Source: an uncultured Akkermansia sp. (GTDB taxonomy: Bacteria > Verrucomicrobiota > Verrucomicrobiia > Verrucomicrobiales > Akkermansiaceae). From it: DNA of 64,000 nucleotides. The DNA is taken from positions 1-64,000 of the forward strand of contig URLZ01000003.1 of assembly GCA_900548895.1 (NCBI GenBank), written 5' to 3'. Positions 51,995-59,190 of this stretch are shown piece after piece. The translations under genes were made by a program, and so were the position numbers. Position 1 is the first letter of the stretch; every line of letters begins with the position of its first letter. The notes below the pieces were generated by a model. The model did not search any database. It was not told the origin of the DNA and was given only the letters and a program-made list of their open reading frames with translations.

Positions 51995-54169
51995 ATGTCT
52001 CTTTTCAACCTCGTGACCGATTACAAGCCCTCCGGCGACCAGCAGCAGGCCATCGACAAGCTGCTCAAGTCTCTCGCCGCCGGCAACAAGCACCAGTGCC
52101 TGCTGGGGGTGACGGGCAGCGGCAAGACGTTTACGATGGCGAATCTCATCGCGGCGCAGGATCGCCCGGTGCTGGTGCTCTCGCACAACAAGACGCTGGC
52201 GGCGCAGCTCTACTCGGAGCTCAAGGCTTTTTTCCCGCACAATGCGGTGGAGTATTTCGTCTCGTATTTCGATTATTATCAGCCGGAGGCCTACATTGCG
52301 AGCACGGATACGTACATCGAGAAGGACAGCGCCATCAATGAGGAGATTGACCGCCTCTGCCTCAATGCGATGCGCTCGCTGCTGCTGCGCCGCGATGTGA
52401 TTGTGGTGGCGAGTGTGTCCTGCATCTACGGTCTGGGCTCGCCGGAGGATTATCGCAACCTGACGCTGTCGGTGACGGTGGGGCAGGAGATGGGGCGCGA
52501 TGCGATGCTGGAGTGCCTGACGGAGCTGCTCTTTGAGCGCAATGACTACGAGTTTCAGCGCGGGCGCTTCCGCGTGCGCGGCGATGTGGTGGAGGTGTAC
52601 CCGGCGCAGAGCGACGGTGAGGCGGTGCGCGTGGAGTTTTTCGGCGATGAGATTGATGCGGTGTCGCTCATCGACGCAGGCACGGGGCGGGTGCGCGAGA
52701 AGCTGCCGGGCTACATCTTTTTCCCGGTGAAGCAGTATGTGTCTGCCCCGGAGAAGCGCGAGGCGGCGATTCGCTCGATTCGCGCGGAGCTGGCGGAGCG
52801 CGTGGCGTGGTTCGAGCAGCACAACAAGCTGATCGAGGCGCAGCGCCTCAAGATGCGCACGGAGTATGATCTGGAGCTCATTAGCGAGATCGGCTTTTGC
52901 AAGGGTATTGAGAATTACTCGCGCCATCTGGCGGGGCGGGCTCCCGGGGCGACGCCGTCGACGCTTCAGGATTATTTCCCGGCGGATCACTTGACGCTGA
53001 TTGATGAGTCGCACGCGACGATTCCGCAGATCGGGGGGATGTATGAGGGGGATCGCTCGCGCAAGCAGGTCCTGATCGATCACGGCTTCCGCCTGCCGTC
53101 TGCGCTCGACAACCGCCCGCTGCGCTTCGATGAGTTCATGAACCGCCAGGCGCAGCTGGTGTACGTGAGTGCGACGCCCGGGCCGTTTGAGTATGTCAAC
53201 TGCGTGCCGGGCAATCACAGTTTCATTCCGGTGATGAAGGCGAAGCGCGGCAACACGCACGCGCGCAGTCGCGAGGCGAGCCGGGCGGTGCGCGAGGCGC
53301 CCGCCGGCTTTACGGGGGTGTTTTTTCACAACATCGATGAGCTGCGGGTGCCGCCGAATCCCTCGTCCGCGCCGGTGGAGAGCTTTGACCCGACGCGCCT
53401 CGGCCAGCCGCTGATCGTGGAGCAGATTATCCGCCCGACGGGGCTGCTGGAGCCGAAGATTACGCTGCTGCCGCTCGAGGGGCAGATCGACCGCACGATC
53501 GAGCTCTGCCACGAGCGCGTGAGCCGCCGTGAGCGCGTGCTGGTGACGACGCTGACGAAGCGCACGGCGGAGGATCTCACGGATTATCTGCGCCGCGTGG
53601 GGCTGAAGGTGGCGTACATTCACGCGGATGTGGATGCGATTGAGCGCGTGGAGACGCTGCGCCGCCTGCGCGCGGGTCGCGTGGATATTCTGGTGGGCAT
53701 CAACCTGCTGCGCGAGGGCTTGGATTTACCCGAGGTGTCGCTGGTCTGCATTCTCGATGCCGACAAGGAGGGCTTTTTGCGCAATGAGACGAGTCTCGTG
53801 CAGACGGCGGGGCGCGCGGCTCGCCACGAGCACGGTGAGTGCGTGCTCTTCTGCGATGTGGTGACGGATTCGATTCGCCGCCTGGTGGAGGAGAGCGACC
53901 GCCGCCGGGCGATTCAGCAGGCCTACAATGAGGCGCACGGCATTACGCCGCACACGGTGAACCGCGGGGATCAGGCGGCTCTGCGCCTCTACACGCCGGA
54001 CGACGAGGAGGAGGAGCAGGCGCTGGAGGCCTGCGAGGATGGGGAGGCGGCGGATGCGGCTTCTCGGATCGAGCGGCTGGAGCGCGAGATGCGCGAGGCA
54101 GCGGCACGGCTCGATTTCGAGACGGCGGCGGTGCTGCGCGATCGTATCAAGGCGCTGCGGGCGGACTGA
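51995..54169 (+). CDS. uvrB: Excinuclease ABC subunit B (UvrB) with an internal insertion
   Basis: UvrB is the damage-verifying helicase-like subunit of nucleotide excision repair. The 724-residue product has Walker A GVTGSGKT (38-45), the beta-hairpin region YFDYYQPEAYI, LIDESHATIPQIGGMY, SATPG (392-396), VEQIIRPTGL (475-484), ILVGINLLREGLDLPEVSLV and a C-terminal UVR domain (LDFETAAVLRDRIKAL). Between SATPG and VEQIIRPTGL there are about 78 residues where UvrB proteins normally have about 15. This adds a Pro/Arg/Ser-rich insertion at about 401-472. The frame is intact through it. No uvrA or uvrC is adjacent. Confidence 0.95.
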   Translation: MSLFNLVTDYKPSGDQQQAIDKLLKSLAAGNKHQCLLGVTGSGKTFTMANLIAAQDRPVLVLSHNKTLAAQLYSELKAFFPHNAVEYFVSYFDYYQPEAYIASTDTYIEKDSAINEEIDRLCLNAMRSLLLRRDVIVVASVSCIYGLGSPEDYRNLTLSVTVGQEMGRDAMLECLTELLFERNDYEFQRGRFRVRGDVVEVYPAQSDGEAVRVEFFGDEIDAVSLIDAGTGRVREKLPGYIFFPVKQYVSAPEKREAAIRSIRAELAERVAWFEQHNKLIEAQRLKMRTEYDLELISEIGFCKGIENYSRHLAGRAPGATPSTLQDYFPADHLTLIDESHATIPQIGGMYEGDRSRKQVLIDHGFRLPSALDNRPLRFDEFMNRQAQLVYVSATPGPFEYVNCVPGNHSFIPVMKAKRGNTHARSREASRAVREAPAGFTGVFFHNIDELRVPPNPSSAPVESFDPTRLGQPLIVEQIIRPTGLLEPKITLLPLEGQIDRTIELCHERVSRRERVLVTTLTKRTAEDLTDYLRRVGLKVAYIHADVDAIERVETLRRLRAGRVDILVGINLLREGLDLPEVSLVCILDADKEGFLRNETSLVQTAGRAARHEHGECVLFCDVVTDSIRRLVEESDRRRAIQQAYNEAHGITPHTVNRGDQAALRLYTPDDEEEEQALEACEDGEAADAASRIERLEREMREAAARLDFETAAVLRDRIKALRAD

Positions 54170-54254
54170 GTCTGTTCGGATCCGCGCCGCTCGTTCCGGC
54201 GCTTTGGCTGCGTTGGTGGCGGTGCTCGACTGCACCCGGCTGCGCCCGGTCGCT

Positions 54255-54294
54255 TTCAACAGTGTTCAACGGTGTTCAACGGTGTTCAACGGTG
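54255..54294. repeat. 10-bp tandem repeat, four copies
   Basis: Four contiguous decamers of consensus TTCAACRGTG (54255-54294), followed by a partial copy. It lies between uvrB and the RHH gene. No coding frame is supported. Confidence 0.9.
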
Positions 54295-54363
54295 TTCGGT
54301 CGCGCACGGAGGCGGTTTGAGGGGTTCTGAAGGGTGTTCCGTGGGCTTTCTCTCGGATGGGGG

Positions 54364-54392
54364 TTGCCTTCTCGGGGGCAATTTGCTAAGAT
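54364..54392 (+). promoter_or_regulatory. Promoter for the RHH-mnmA unit
   Basis: TTGCCT (54364-54369), a 17-base spacer and TAAGAT (54387-54392) preceded by TGC. The -10 box overlaps an in-frame ATG at 54391, so the next ATG (54400, 7 bases later) is the likely start. Confidence 0.7.
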
Positions 54393-54399
54393 GCCGGGT

Positions 54400-54657
54400 A
54401 TGGAGAGGCAGACGATTTCTCTGCGCATTGAGGCGAAAGAGCTCAAGCGCGTCGATGAGTTGTGCGCCGGCAACTGCATGGAGCGGACGACCTTCATCAA
54501 TTTTGCCATTGAGAGCATGCTGGACTACGCCGAGCGTTGCGGCGTGGTGACGCCGGCCGGGCGCGTGCCCGCGCTCGTGGCGGCGGCTCAGGCGCGAGGC
54601 GCCGCGGCAGCCGAGGCGGATGCGGCGGCCATCACGACAGGGGAGGGAGGCTGCTGA
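54400..54657 (+). CDS. Small ribbon-helix-helix-like protein
   Basis: The 85-residue product begins MERQTISLRIEAKELKRVDEL, a strand with alternating residues followed by a helix. A second helix, RTTFINFAIESMLDYAER, follows. This is the ribbon-helix-helix (CopG/Arc-like) pattern. An Ala-rich tail ends the protein. The ATG at 54400 is chosen because the upstream ATG lies inside the -10 box. Its stop overlaps the mnmA start by one base (TGATG), which indicates coupled translation. It may be a DNA-binding regulator of this unit; no toxin partner is present. Confidence 0.78.
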   Translation: MERQTISLRIEAKELKRVDELCAGNCMERTTFINFAIESMLDYAERCGVVTPAGRVPALVAAAQARGAAAAEADAAAITTGEGGC

Positions 54658-55751
54658 TGGCTCGCTTGCTGGTGGCGTTGAGCGGCGGTGTGGACAGCGC
54701 GGCGGCGGCGGCCCTGCTCGTGGAGCAGGGGCACGAGGTCGTGGCGGCCTACATGAAGAACTGGGTCAACGACGAGAACATCCCCGGCGAATGCCCGTGG
54801 GAGCGCGATATTGAGGACGCGCTCGCGGTGTGTCGACGCCTCGGAATCGAGTTCCGCGTGATCGATCTCATCGAGCAGTACCGGGCCCGGGTGGTGAATT
54901 ATTTGCTGGAGGGCTATCGGCAGGGCTCGACGCCGAATCCCGATGTGCTCTGCAACCGCGAGATGAAGTTCGGGGTGCTGTTGGACTACGCGCTCGAGCA
55001 GGGCTTCTGCGGCGTGGCGACGGGCCACTACGCGCGGCGCCTCGATGTGCCGGGTCTCGGCAGCTACGTGCTGCGCGGGCGGGATGAGAACAAGGATCAG
55101 TCGTACTTTCTGGCGCTGATGCGGCCCGAGCAGGTCGCGCACGCCGTCTTCCCGGTCGGGGAGATGACGAAGCCCGAGGTGCGCGCGCTGGCGCGGCGCT
55201 TCGATCTGCCGAATGCCGCCAAAAAGGATTCGCAGGGTATTTGTTTCATCGGGCAGGTGAAGATGAGCGACTTTTTGCGCCACTATCTGCCGGACAATCC
55301 CGGCGATATTGTGGATTTGCAGGGCCGGGTGCTGGGGCGCCACGACGGTCTGCATCTCTTCACGATGGGCCAGCGCAAGGGCCACCATGTGGCGTCGCCG
55401 CGCGAGGGCGTGGCCTATGTGGTGGTCGGCAAGGATTTGGAGCACAACCGCCTCATCCTCGGCTTCGAGGGCGAGGAGACGCCGGGGCTCTACTCGCGCC
55501 GGGCGGTGGTGGGCTCAATCACCAATACGCTGGAGCCGCTGCCGGAGCGCGTGATGGCGCAGCCGCGCTACCGCGCGCCGGCTGTTCCGGCGCGCTGCAC
55601 GTCGCTGGGCGAGGGGCGCGTGGAGCTGGAGTTCGACGAGCCGGTGCGCGCTCTGGCGCTTGGGCAGGTCTGCGCCTTTTACGCTCCCGATGCGGGGCGC
55701 GGTGAGCGCCTGCTCGGCGGGGGCTTTTTTGAGCGTTGCAGCGGCTGTTGA
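54657..55751 (+). CDS. mnmA: tRNA-specific 2-thiouridylase (MnmA)
   Basis: MnmA thiolates the wobble uridine (U34) of tRNAs for Lys, Glu and Gln. The 364-residue product has the PP-loop LSGGVDS (8-14), the catalytic cysteine C99 in NPDVLCNREMKF and the second cysteine C196 in DSQGICFIGQ. GRDENKDQSYFL is also typical. Length is normal. A strong GGGAGGGAGG site precedes the ATG inside the end of the RHH gene, and the two genes overlap by one base. The last 25 residues end in CSGC, an unusual C-terminal motif. Confidence 0.95.
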   Translation: MARLLVALSGGVDSAAAAALLVEQGHEVVAAYMKNWVNDENIPGECPWERDIEDALAVCRRLGIEFRVIDLIEQYRARVVNYLLEGYRQGSTPNPDVLCNREMKFGVLLDYALEQGFCGVATGHYARRLDVPGLGSYVLRGRDENKDQSYFLALMRPEQVAHAVFPVGEMTKPEVRALARRFDLPNAAKKDSQGICFIGQVKMSDFLRHYLPDNPGDIVDLQGRVLGRHDGLHLFTMGQRKGHHVASPREGVAYVVVGKDLEHNRLILGFEGEETPGLYSRRAVVGSITNTLEPLPERVMAQPRYRAPAVPARCTSLGEGRVELEFDEPVRALALGQVCAFYAPDAGRGERLLGGGFFERCSGC

Positions 55752-55917
55752 GGGCTGCTGCGAACAGCGGCGAACGGCGGCGTGTGGCCGTGGACGGCTG
55801 CATGCGGTTGGCGCTCTGCCGAGGCGTCTTTGACGGGGCCCTTTGGACGGTGCGCCGCCGCGCCTGAGGCGCCCGGGGGCCGCGCCGCTGCCGCGCGGGG
55901 TTTCCGCGGCTGCGGCT

Positions 55918-56610
55918 TCAGTGGCTGTAGTCGCGCTTGCCGAAGATGGCGGAGCCGACGCGCACGATGGTGGAGCCCTCTTCGACGGCGACGACGTAGT
56001 CGTGGCTCATGCCCATGGAGAGCTCGGGCAGGGGAAGGGGCCCCCGCTCGCGCAACTGCTCGGCCAGCTCCCGCAGGCGGCGGAAGGCCGGGCGGGCGTC
56101 GTTCGGGTCCTCGGTGGGGGCCGGGATGCACATGAGGCCGCGGATGTCGAGGTTCGGCAGGGCGGTCAGCTCGTCCCAGCTCTCCAGCAGGCCGTCGGGG
56201 GTGAAGCCGTGCTTGCTGGCCTCGCCGTCGACGTTGACTTCGAGCAGGATGGCGGCGCTGCGGCCGAGTTCGCCGGCGATGCGCGAGAGGGCAGCGGCCA
56301 GCTTCAGGCTGTCGACGGCTTCGATGAGCGCGAAGCCCTGCTCGAGCGCTTTGCGCACCTTGTTGCGCTGCAGGGGGCCGATGAGGTGCCAGCTGCAATC
56401 GGCGGGCATGGCGGGGATTTTCTCCATCGCTTCCTGAAGGCGGTTTTCGCCGAAGAGTCGCTGGCCGTCGGCGTAGGCCTGCATGATGTCGCTGACGGGG
56501 AAGGTTTTGCTGACGGCGAGCAGGGTGACGCTGCCCTCGGGGCGCCCGGCGCGCTGCTCAGCGGCGCGGATGGCTGCGCGGATTTCGTTGAGTTGATCTT
56601 GGATGTACAT
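55918..56610 (-). CDS. yggS: YggS/PLPBP family pyridoxal phosphate-binding protein
   Basis: YggS-type proteins bind PLP and help keep vitamin B6 and amino acid pools balanced. They have an alanine racemase-like barrel but no clear enzyme activity. The 230-residue product shows the PLP lysine in LLAVSKTFP, GENRLQEAMEKIP, HLIGPLQRNKVRKAL, LLEVNVDGEASKHG and the C-terminal SMGMSHDYVVAVEEGSTIVRVGSAIFG. These match the family closely. The ATG at 56610 gives the standard N-terminus. It lies 47 bases after the GT9 gene and is probably read from the same promoter. Confidence 0.95.
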   Translation of the reverse strand: MYIQDQLNEIRAAIRAAEQRAGRPEGSVTLLAVSKTFPVSDIMQAYADGQRLFGENRLQEAMEKIPAMPADCSWHLIGPLQRNKVRKALEQGFALIEAVDSLKLAAALSRIAGELGRSAAILLEVNVDGEASKHGFTPDGLLESWDELTALPNLDIRGLMCIPAPTEDPNDARPAFRRLRELAEQLRERGPLPLPELSMGMSHDYVVAVEEGSTIVRVGSAIFGKRDYSH

Positions 56611-56657
56611 GGTGTCGTGGAGAAGGAATTCGTGCGGCCGCCGGGCGGGCGGCGGTC

Positions 56658-57581
56658 TCAGGGGGTGTCGAGGCCGAGGCTCCGGCAGACGGCGTCGGGG
56701 CTGAGCTCGGCGAGGGCGCCCGGGGAGCGCAGGATGCGGGTGTCGCGGCCGCGGGCGACGGTTTCGGCGTCCTCCGCGCCGCAGAGCACGAGGGTGGGGG
56801 CCCCGCTCAGGGCCGCCAGCTGCGTGAGGCCGCTGACGTTGCCGATGCAGAAGCGGGCGCGGGTGGCGAGGGCCGGAACGGCGCTGAGGCTGCATTGCCC
56901 GCTGAGGTCGGTGCAGAGGCCGGGGTTGCTCCCGCAGATGGTGTCGATGATGCTGCGCTCGGCGTTGCTGCCGAGAATGACGCTGCGGATGCCGCGGCGG
57001 CCGAGTCGGGCGGCGAGTTCGGCGTAGTGCTCGGCCGGCCAGCGCGTGGAGCCTGCGGCGGCGGGGCCGCCGGGGATGAGCAGGGCGTAGCTCTCGGGCA
57101 GCTCGATGTCGCCGAGGCTGCTGCGCAGGAAGCTCAGGTCGGTGGGGCGGGGGATGAAGGTGCAGCCGGAGATGCTGACGCTGCCGCAGCCGAAGCGCCG
57201 CGTCTTGCGCAGCAGCAGATGGCGGTAGTCATCGCTCTCGCCGGGTACGGGCAACTGGTACCAGTGCAGCTCGCAGGGGGGCAGAATCCAGCGCATGAGC
57301 CTCAGGTACTGGCGCGTGAGCGGGCTGCACTGCAGGTCGTAGATGTGCGTGTAGCCGCCGGAGGCGAGCCGATGCACGAGGGCGGGGGTGTTGACGGCCT
57401 TGCCCGTATCGGTGATGATTTCTCCGACGCCGGGGATTTGCTCGGCGAGGCTCAGATGGGCCGGCGAGGTGAGCAGGCTGATGCCGGCGCCCGGGTGCTC
57501 GTCGATGATGGCGCGGATGCAGCCCAAGGAGAGCACGAAGCGGCTGAGATTGCCCGGCTCGATGATGAGTACCTGATCCAT
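56658..57581 (-). CDS. GT9 family glycosyltransferase (heptosyltransferase-like)
   Basis: GT9 enzymes add heptose or other sugars to lipopolysaccharide core at the inner membrane. The 307-residue product has the N-terminal MDQVLIIEPGNLSRFVLSLGCI, the central LLIPGGPAAAGSTRWPAEHYAEL (here with loop residues differing from E. coli WaaF) and CIGNVSGLTQLAALSGAPTLVLCG, the GNxSGxxHLA-like sugar-nucleotide motif with Q in place of H. This supports a glycosyltransferase in envelope glycan synthesis. The acceptor is unknown. It leads a two-gene unit with yggS. Confidence 0.87.
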   Translation of the reverse strand: MDQVLIIEPGNLSRFVLSLGCIRAIIDEHPGAGISLLTSPAHLSLAEQIPGVGEIITDTGKAVNTPALVHRLASGGYTHIYDLQCSPLTRQYLRLMRWILPPCELHWYQLPVPGESDDYRHLLLRKTRRFGCGSVSISGCTFIPRPTDLSFLRSSLGDIELPESYALLIPGGPAAAGSTRWPAEHYAELAARLGRRGIRSVILGSNAERSIIDTICGSNPGLCTDLSGQCSLSAVPALATRARFCIGNVSGLTQLAALSGAPTLVLCGAEDAETVARGRDTRILRSPGALAELSPDAVCRSLGLDTP

Positions 57582-57597
57582 GGTTGTCTTTTTACTG

Positions 57598-57626
57598 AGT
57601 ATAGCTCAGTTGCCCGCCTTTGGCGA
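57598..57626 (-). promoter_or_regulatory. Promoter for the GT9-yggS unit
   Basis: TCGCCA (57626-57621), a 17-base spacer and TATACT (57603-57598) on the minus strand. Confidence 0.55.
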
Positions 57627-57719
57627 GCCGGAAACTCAGCCGCGGCCGGCTTTTTCGCCGACGGAGTCCTCGGGCGGGAGTTTGTTTCTGCCGCGGGGGG
57701 AAAGGGGGCGGCTGTCGAC

Positions 57720-57751
57720 AAAAAAGAGGGGCGCCTGTGCGGCGCCCCTCT
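57720..57751 (-). terminator. Terminator of the RRM protein gene
   Basis: A 10-bp stem (57726-57735 with 57741-57750) followed on the minus strand by six T residues, 30 bases after the stop. Confidence 0.93.
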
Positions 57752-57780
57752 CACCTTGATGTTAGCTTTGCGGCGGTCGT

Positions 57781-58494
57781 TTAGCCTGGCTGCCCGCTCT
57801 CCTCGGCTGCGGGAGCCGCGGGGGCTGCTGCCTCGGGCGCGGGGGCTTCAGCGGCGGCCTCGGCGGGGCTGTTCTCGGTCGCGGCCTGCGGCGCGGCGTC
57901 CGCGGACTCGCCGTTCTCGCGGTTGCCGTGGTCGGTCTTCTCGCTGGCGGCGCTGACCATCAGCTCGCGGCCCATGAAGGGCTGGCCGTGCAGCACCTCG
58001 GCGGCGCGGCGGGCGTCGTCGATCTGATACATCTCGACGAAGGCGTAGCCCTTGCTCTTGTAGGTGCGCGGGTTGTAGATGATCTCAACGCTGCGCACGT
58101 TGCCGAAGCCCTTGAAGAGATCTTCAAGCTCGGCTTCCGTGGCCTCGTAGGAGAGGTTGCCGACGTAGAGGCGGGCGTTGCGCGTGGGCGGCGTCGAGGC
58201 GGGGCGACGGCGGCCGCTGCGAGCCGCGGCGGGGTTGCCGCCCTGGTTGGCGCGAGGCTTCGGCGCGCGCGTCTTTTTCGGGGTGACGTTGCTGTTGCGG
58301 GCGGGCTCGCCGCTCAGTTCATCCTTCTTGCGGCCGATGCCGAAGAAGGCCAGAATGCGTTTGAGCAGGGAGGGCTTGCCGGTCGGTATATCCTCACGAT
58401 GCGGCATGCGCTGGCGGCGATGCCCCTGGTGATGCACAGAGCGACGGCGGCGCGAACCCATGCCCTGACGGCCTTGTGTGTAGTGTTCTGCCAT
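57781..58494 (-). CDS. RRM-domain RNA-binding protein
   Basis: The 237-residue product has a very basic N-terminal third (Arg/His/Gln-rich, with KPSLLKRILAFFGIGRKKDE) and one RNA-recognition motif (about 107-185). RNP2 is LYVGNL and RNP1 is KGYAFVEM. An Ala/Pro/Glu-rich acidic tail follows. Such single-RRM proteins act as RNA chaperones or regulators in cyanobacteria and other phyla. The ATG at 58494 is preferred over a GTG nine codons upstream. The predicted leader starts with a stable hairpin. It is divergent from the SRP RNA gene. Confidence 0.9.
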   Translation of the reverse strand: MAEHYTQGRQGMGSRRRRSVHHQGHRRQRMPHREDIPTGKPSLLKRILAFFGIGRKKDELSGEPARNSNVTPKKTRAPKPRANQGGNPAAARSGRRRPASTPPTRNARLYVGNLSYEATEAELEDLFKGFGNVRSVEIIYNPRTYKSKGYAFVEMYQIDDARRAAEVLHGQPFMGRELMVSAASEKTDHGNRENGESADAAPQAATENSPAEAAAEAPAPEAAAPAAPAAEESGQPG

Positions 58495-58569
58495 GTTATC
58501 TGTTTGGTTTTGTTGCGGCACCTGCCGCGCCCTCAGACATTCGAGCGCGGCGGCGGCTGTTGATCAGCG

Positions 58570-58604
58570 GAGCTCATCCGGGAAAAACTCCCGTGCATGA
58601 GCTC
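58570..58604. promoter_or_regulatory. Hairpin at the 5' end of the RRM-gene leader
   Basis: Perfect 8-bp outer arms (58570-58577 with 58597-58604) enclose a second GGGA/TCCC stem. The predicted transcription start is near 58605, so the mRNA would begin with this structure, 76 bases before the ATG. Confidence 0.55.
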
Positions 58605-58611
58605 CACTCTC

Positions 58612-58639
58612 ATCATAGCGGGCAAGGGGCCTTTGGCAA
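58612..58639 (-). promoter_or_regulatory. Promoter for the RRM protein gene
   Basis: TTGCCA (58639-58634), a 16-base spacer and TATGAT (58617-58612) on the minus strand. Confidence 0.65.
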
Positions 58640-58700
58640 GCCCAAAATGCGACATGCGCGGCTTTATCTTCACTTTCGCGCGCGATGGCGCTGAAAGTGC

Positions 58701-58729
58701 TTGACCCTGCCGCGCCGCTGTGACAGAAT
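58701..58729 (+). promoter_or_regulatory. Promoter for the SRP RNA gene
   Basis: TTGACC (58701-58706), a 17-base spacer and CAGAAT (58724-58729), ending 6 bases before the predicted RNA 5' end. Confidence 0.65.
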
Positions 58730-58735
58730 GGCGCT

Positions 58736-58840
58736 GCCGTCGGGATCCCCCGGAGGCATGGCTGGAAAACCCCGCCAGGACCGAGAGGTAGCAACGGTAT
58801 TCAGTCCATGCTTGTCGGGTGTGGTCTCGGCGGTTTTTTT
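58736..58840 (+). ncRNA. ffs: Signal recognition particle RNA (small 4.5S type)
   Basis: The roughly 98-nt transcript folds as one long hairpin, the shape of 4.5S SRP RNA. The apex carries the Ffh-binding domain: GCCAGGACC, a GAGA tetraloop (58782-58785) and GGTAGCAACGGT, corresponding to the conserved symmetric and asymmetric loops. Lower arms also pair (GGCATGG with CCATGC; CTGGAA with TTCAG; GCCG with CGGC at the ends). A T-run at 58834-58840 ends it. The RNA works with Ffh to target nascent membrane proteins to SecYEG. The tetraloop is GAGA rather than E. coli's GGAA. Confidence 0.88.
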
Positions 58841-59100
58841 GTTTTGCATGTGGCGCCCGCCGTTGTGTTCGGCGCTCGTCGCGCTTTCTTTGGCTGGTCG
58901 CTTCCTTTGTTTGGACTGATCAGCATTTGCGGGCCTGACTGAGGCTCCTTCGACGGCGGTGCCCGACCGCAGCGCCCCTGAGTGCGGAGCGTCGGCCGCC
59001 GCGTTATTCGCTGGGGGTGTTGGAGAGTCCAAGGCTCCGGAAAGGGGGGGCGCGTGCAGGCTATGTCTCAAGGGCGCGATGTTGCCGCATCACACGACAA
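58841..59100. other. Intergenic stretch after the SRP RNA
   Basis: No gene is supported between the SRP RNA and the beta-galactosidase stop region. Confidence 0.5.
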
Positions 59101-59129
59101 GGCCGGCAAGCCCGAGGGACTTGCCGGCC
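59101..59129 (-). terminator. Hairpin after the beta-galactosidase gene
   Basis: A perfect 10-bp stem (59101-59110 with 59120-59129) lies about 60 bases after the stop at 59191. The minus strand continues TTGTCGTG, with no T-run. Confidence 0.4.
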
Positions 59130-59190
59130 GGTGTGTGCGAGCGTCGGGAAGGCGCCGGCGGTTGGGGCCGGCGCTCCGCGTCGCGGTCGC

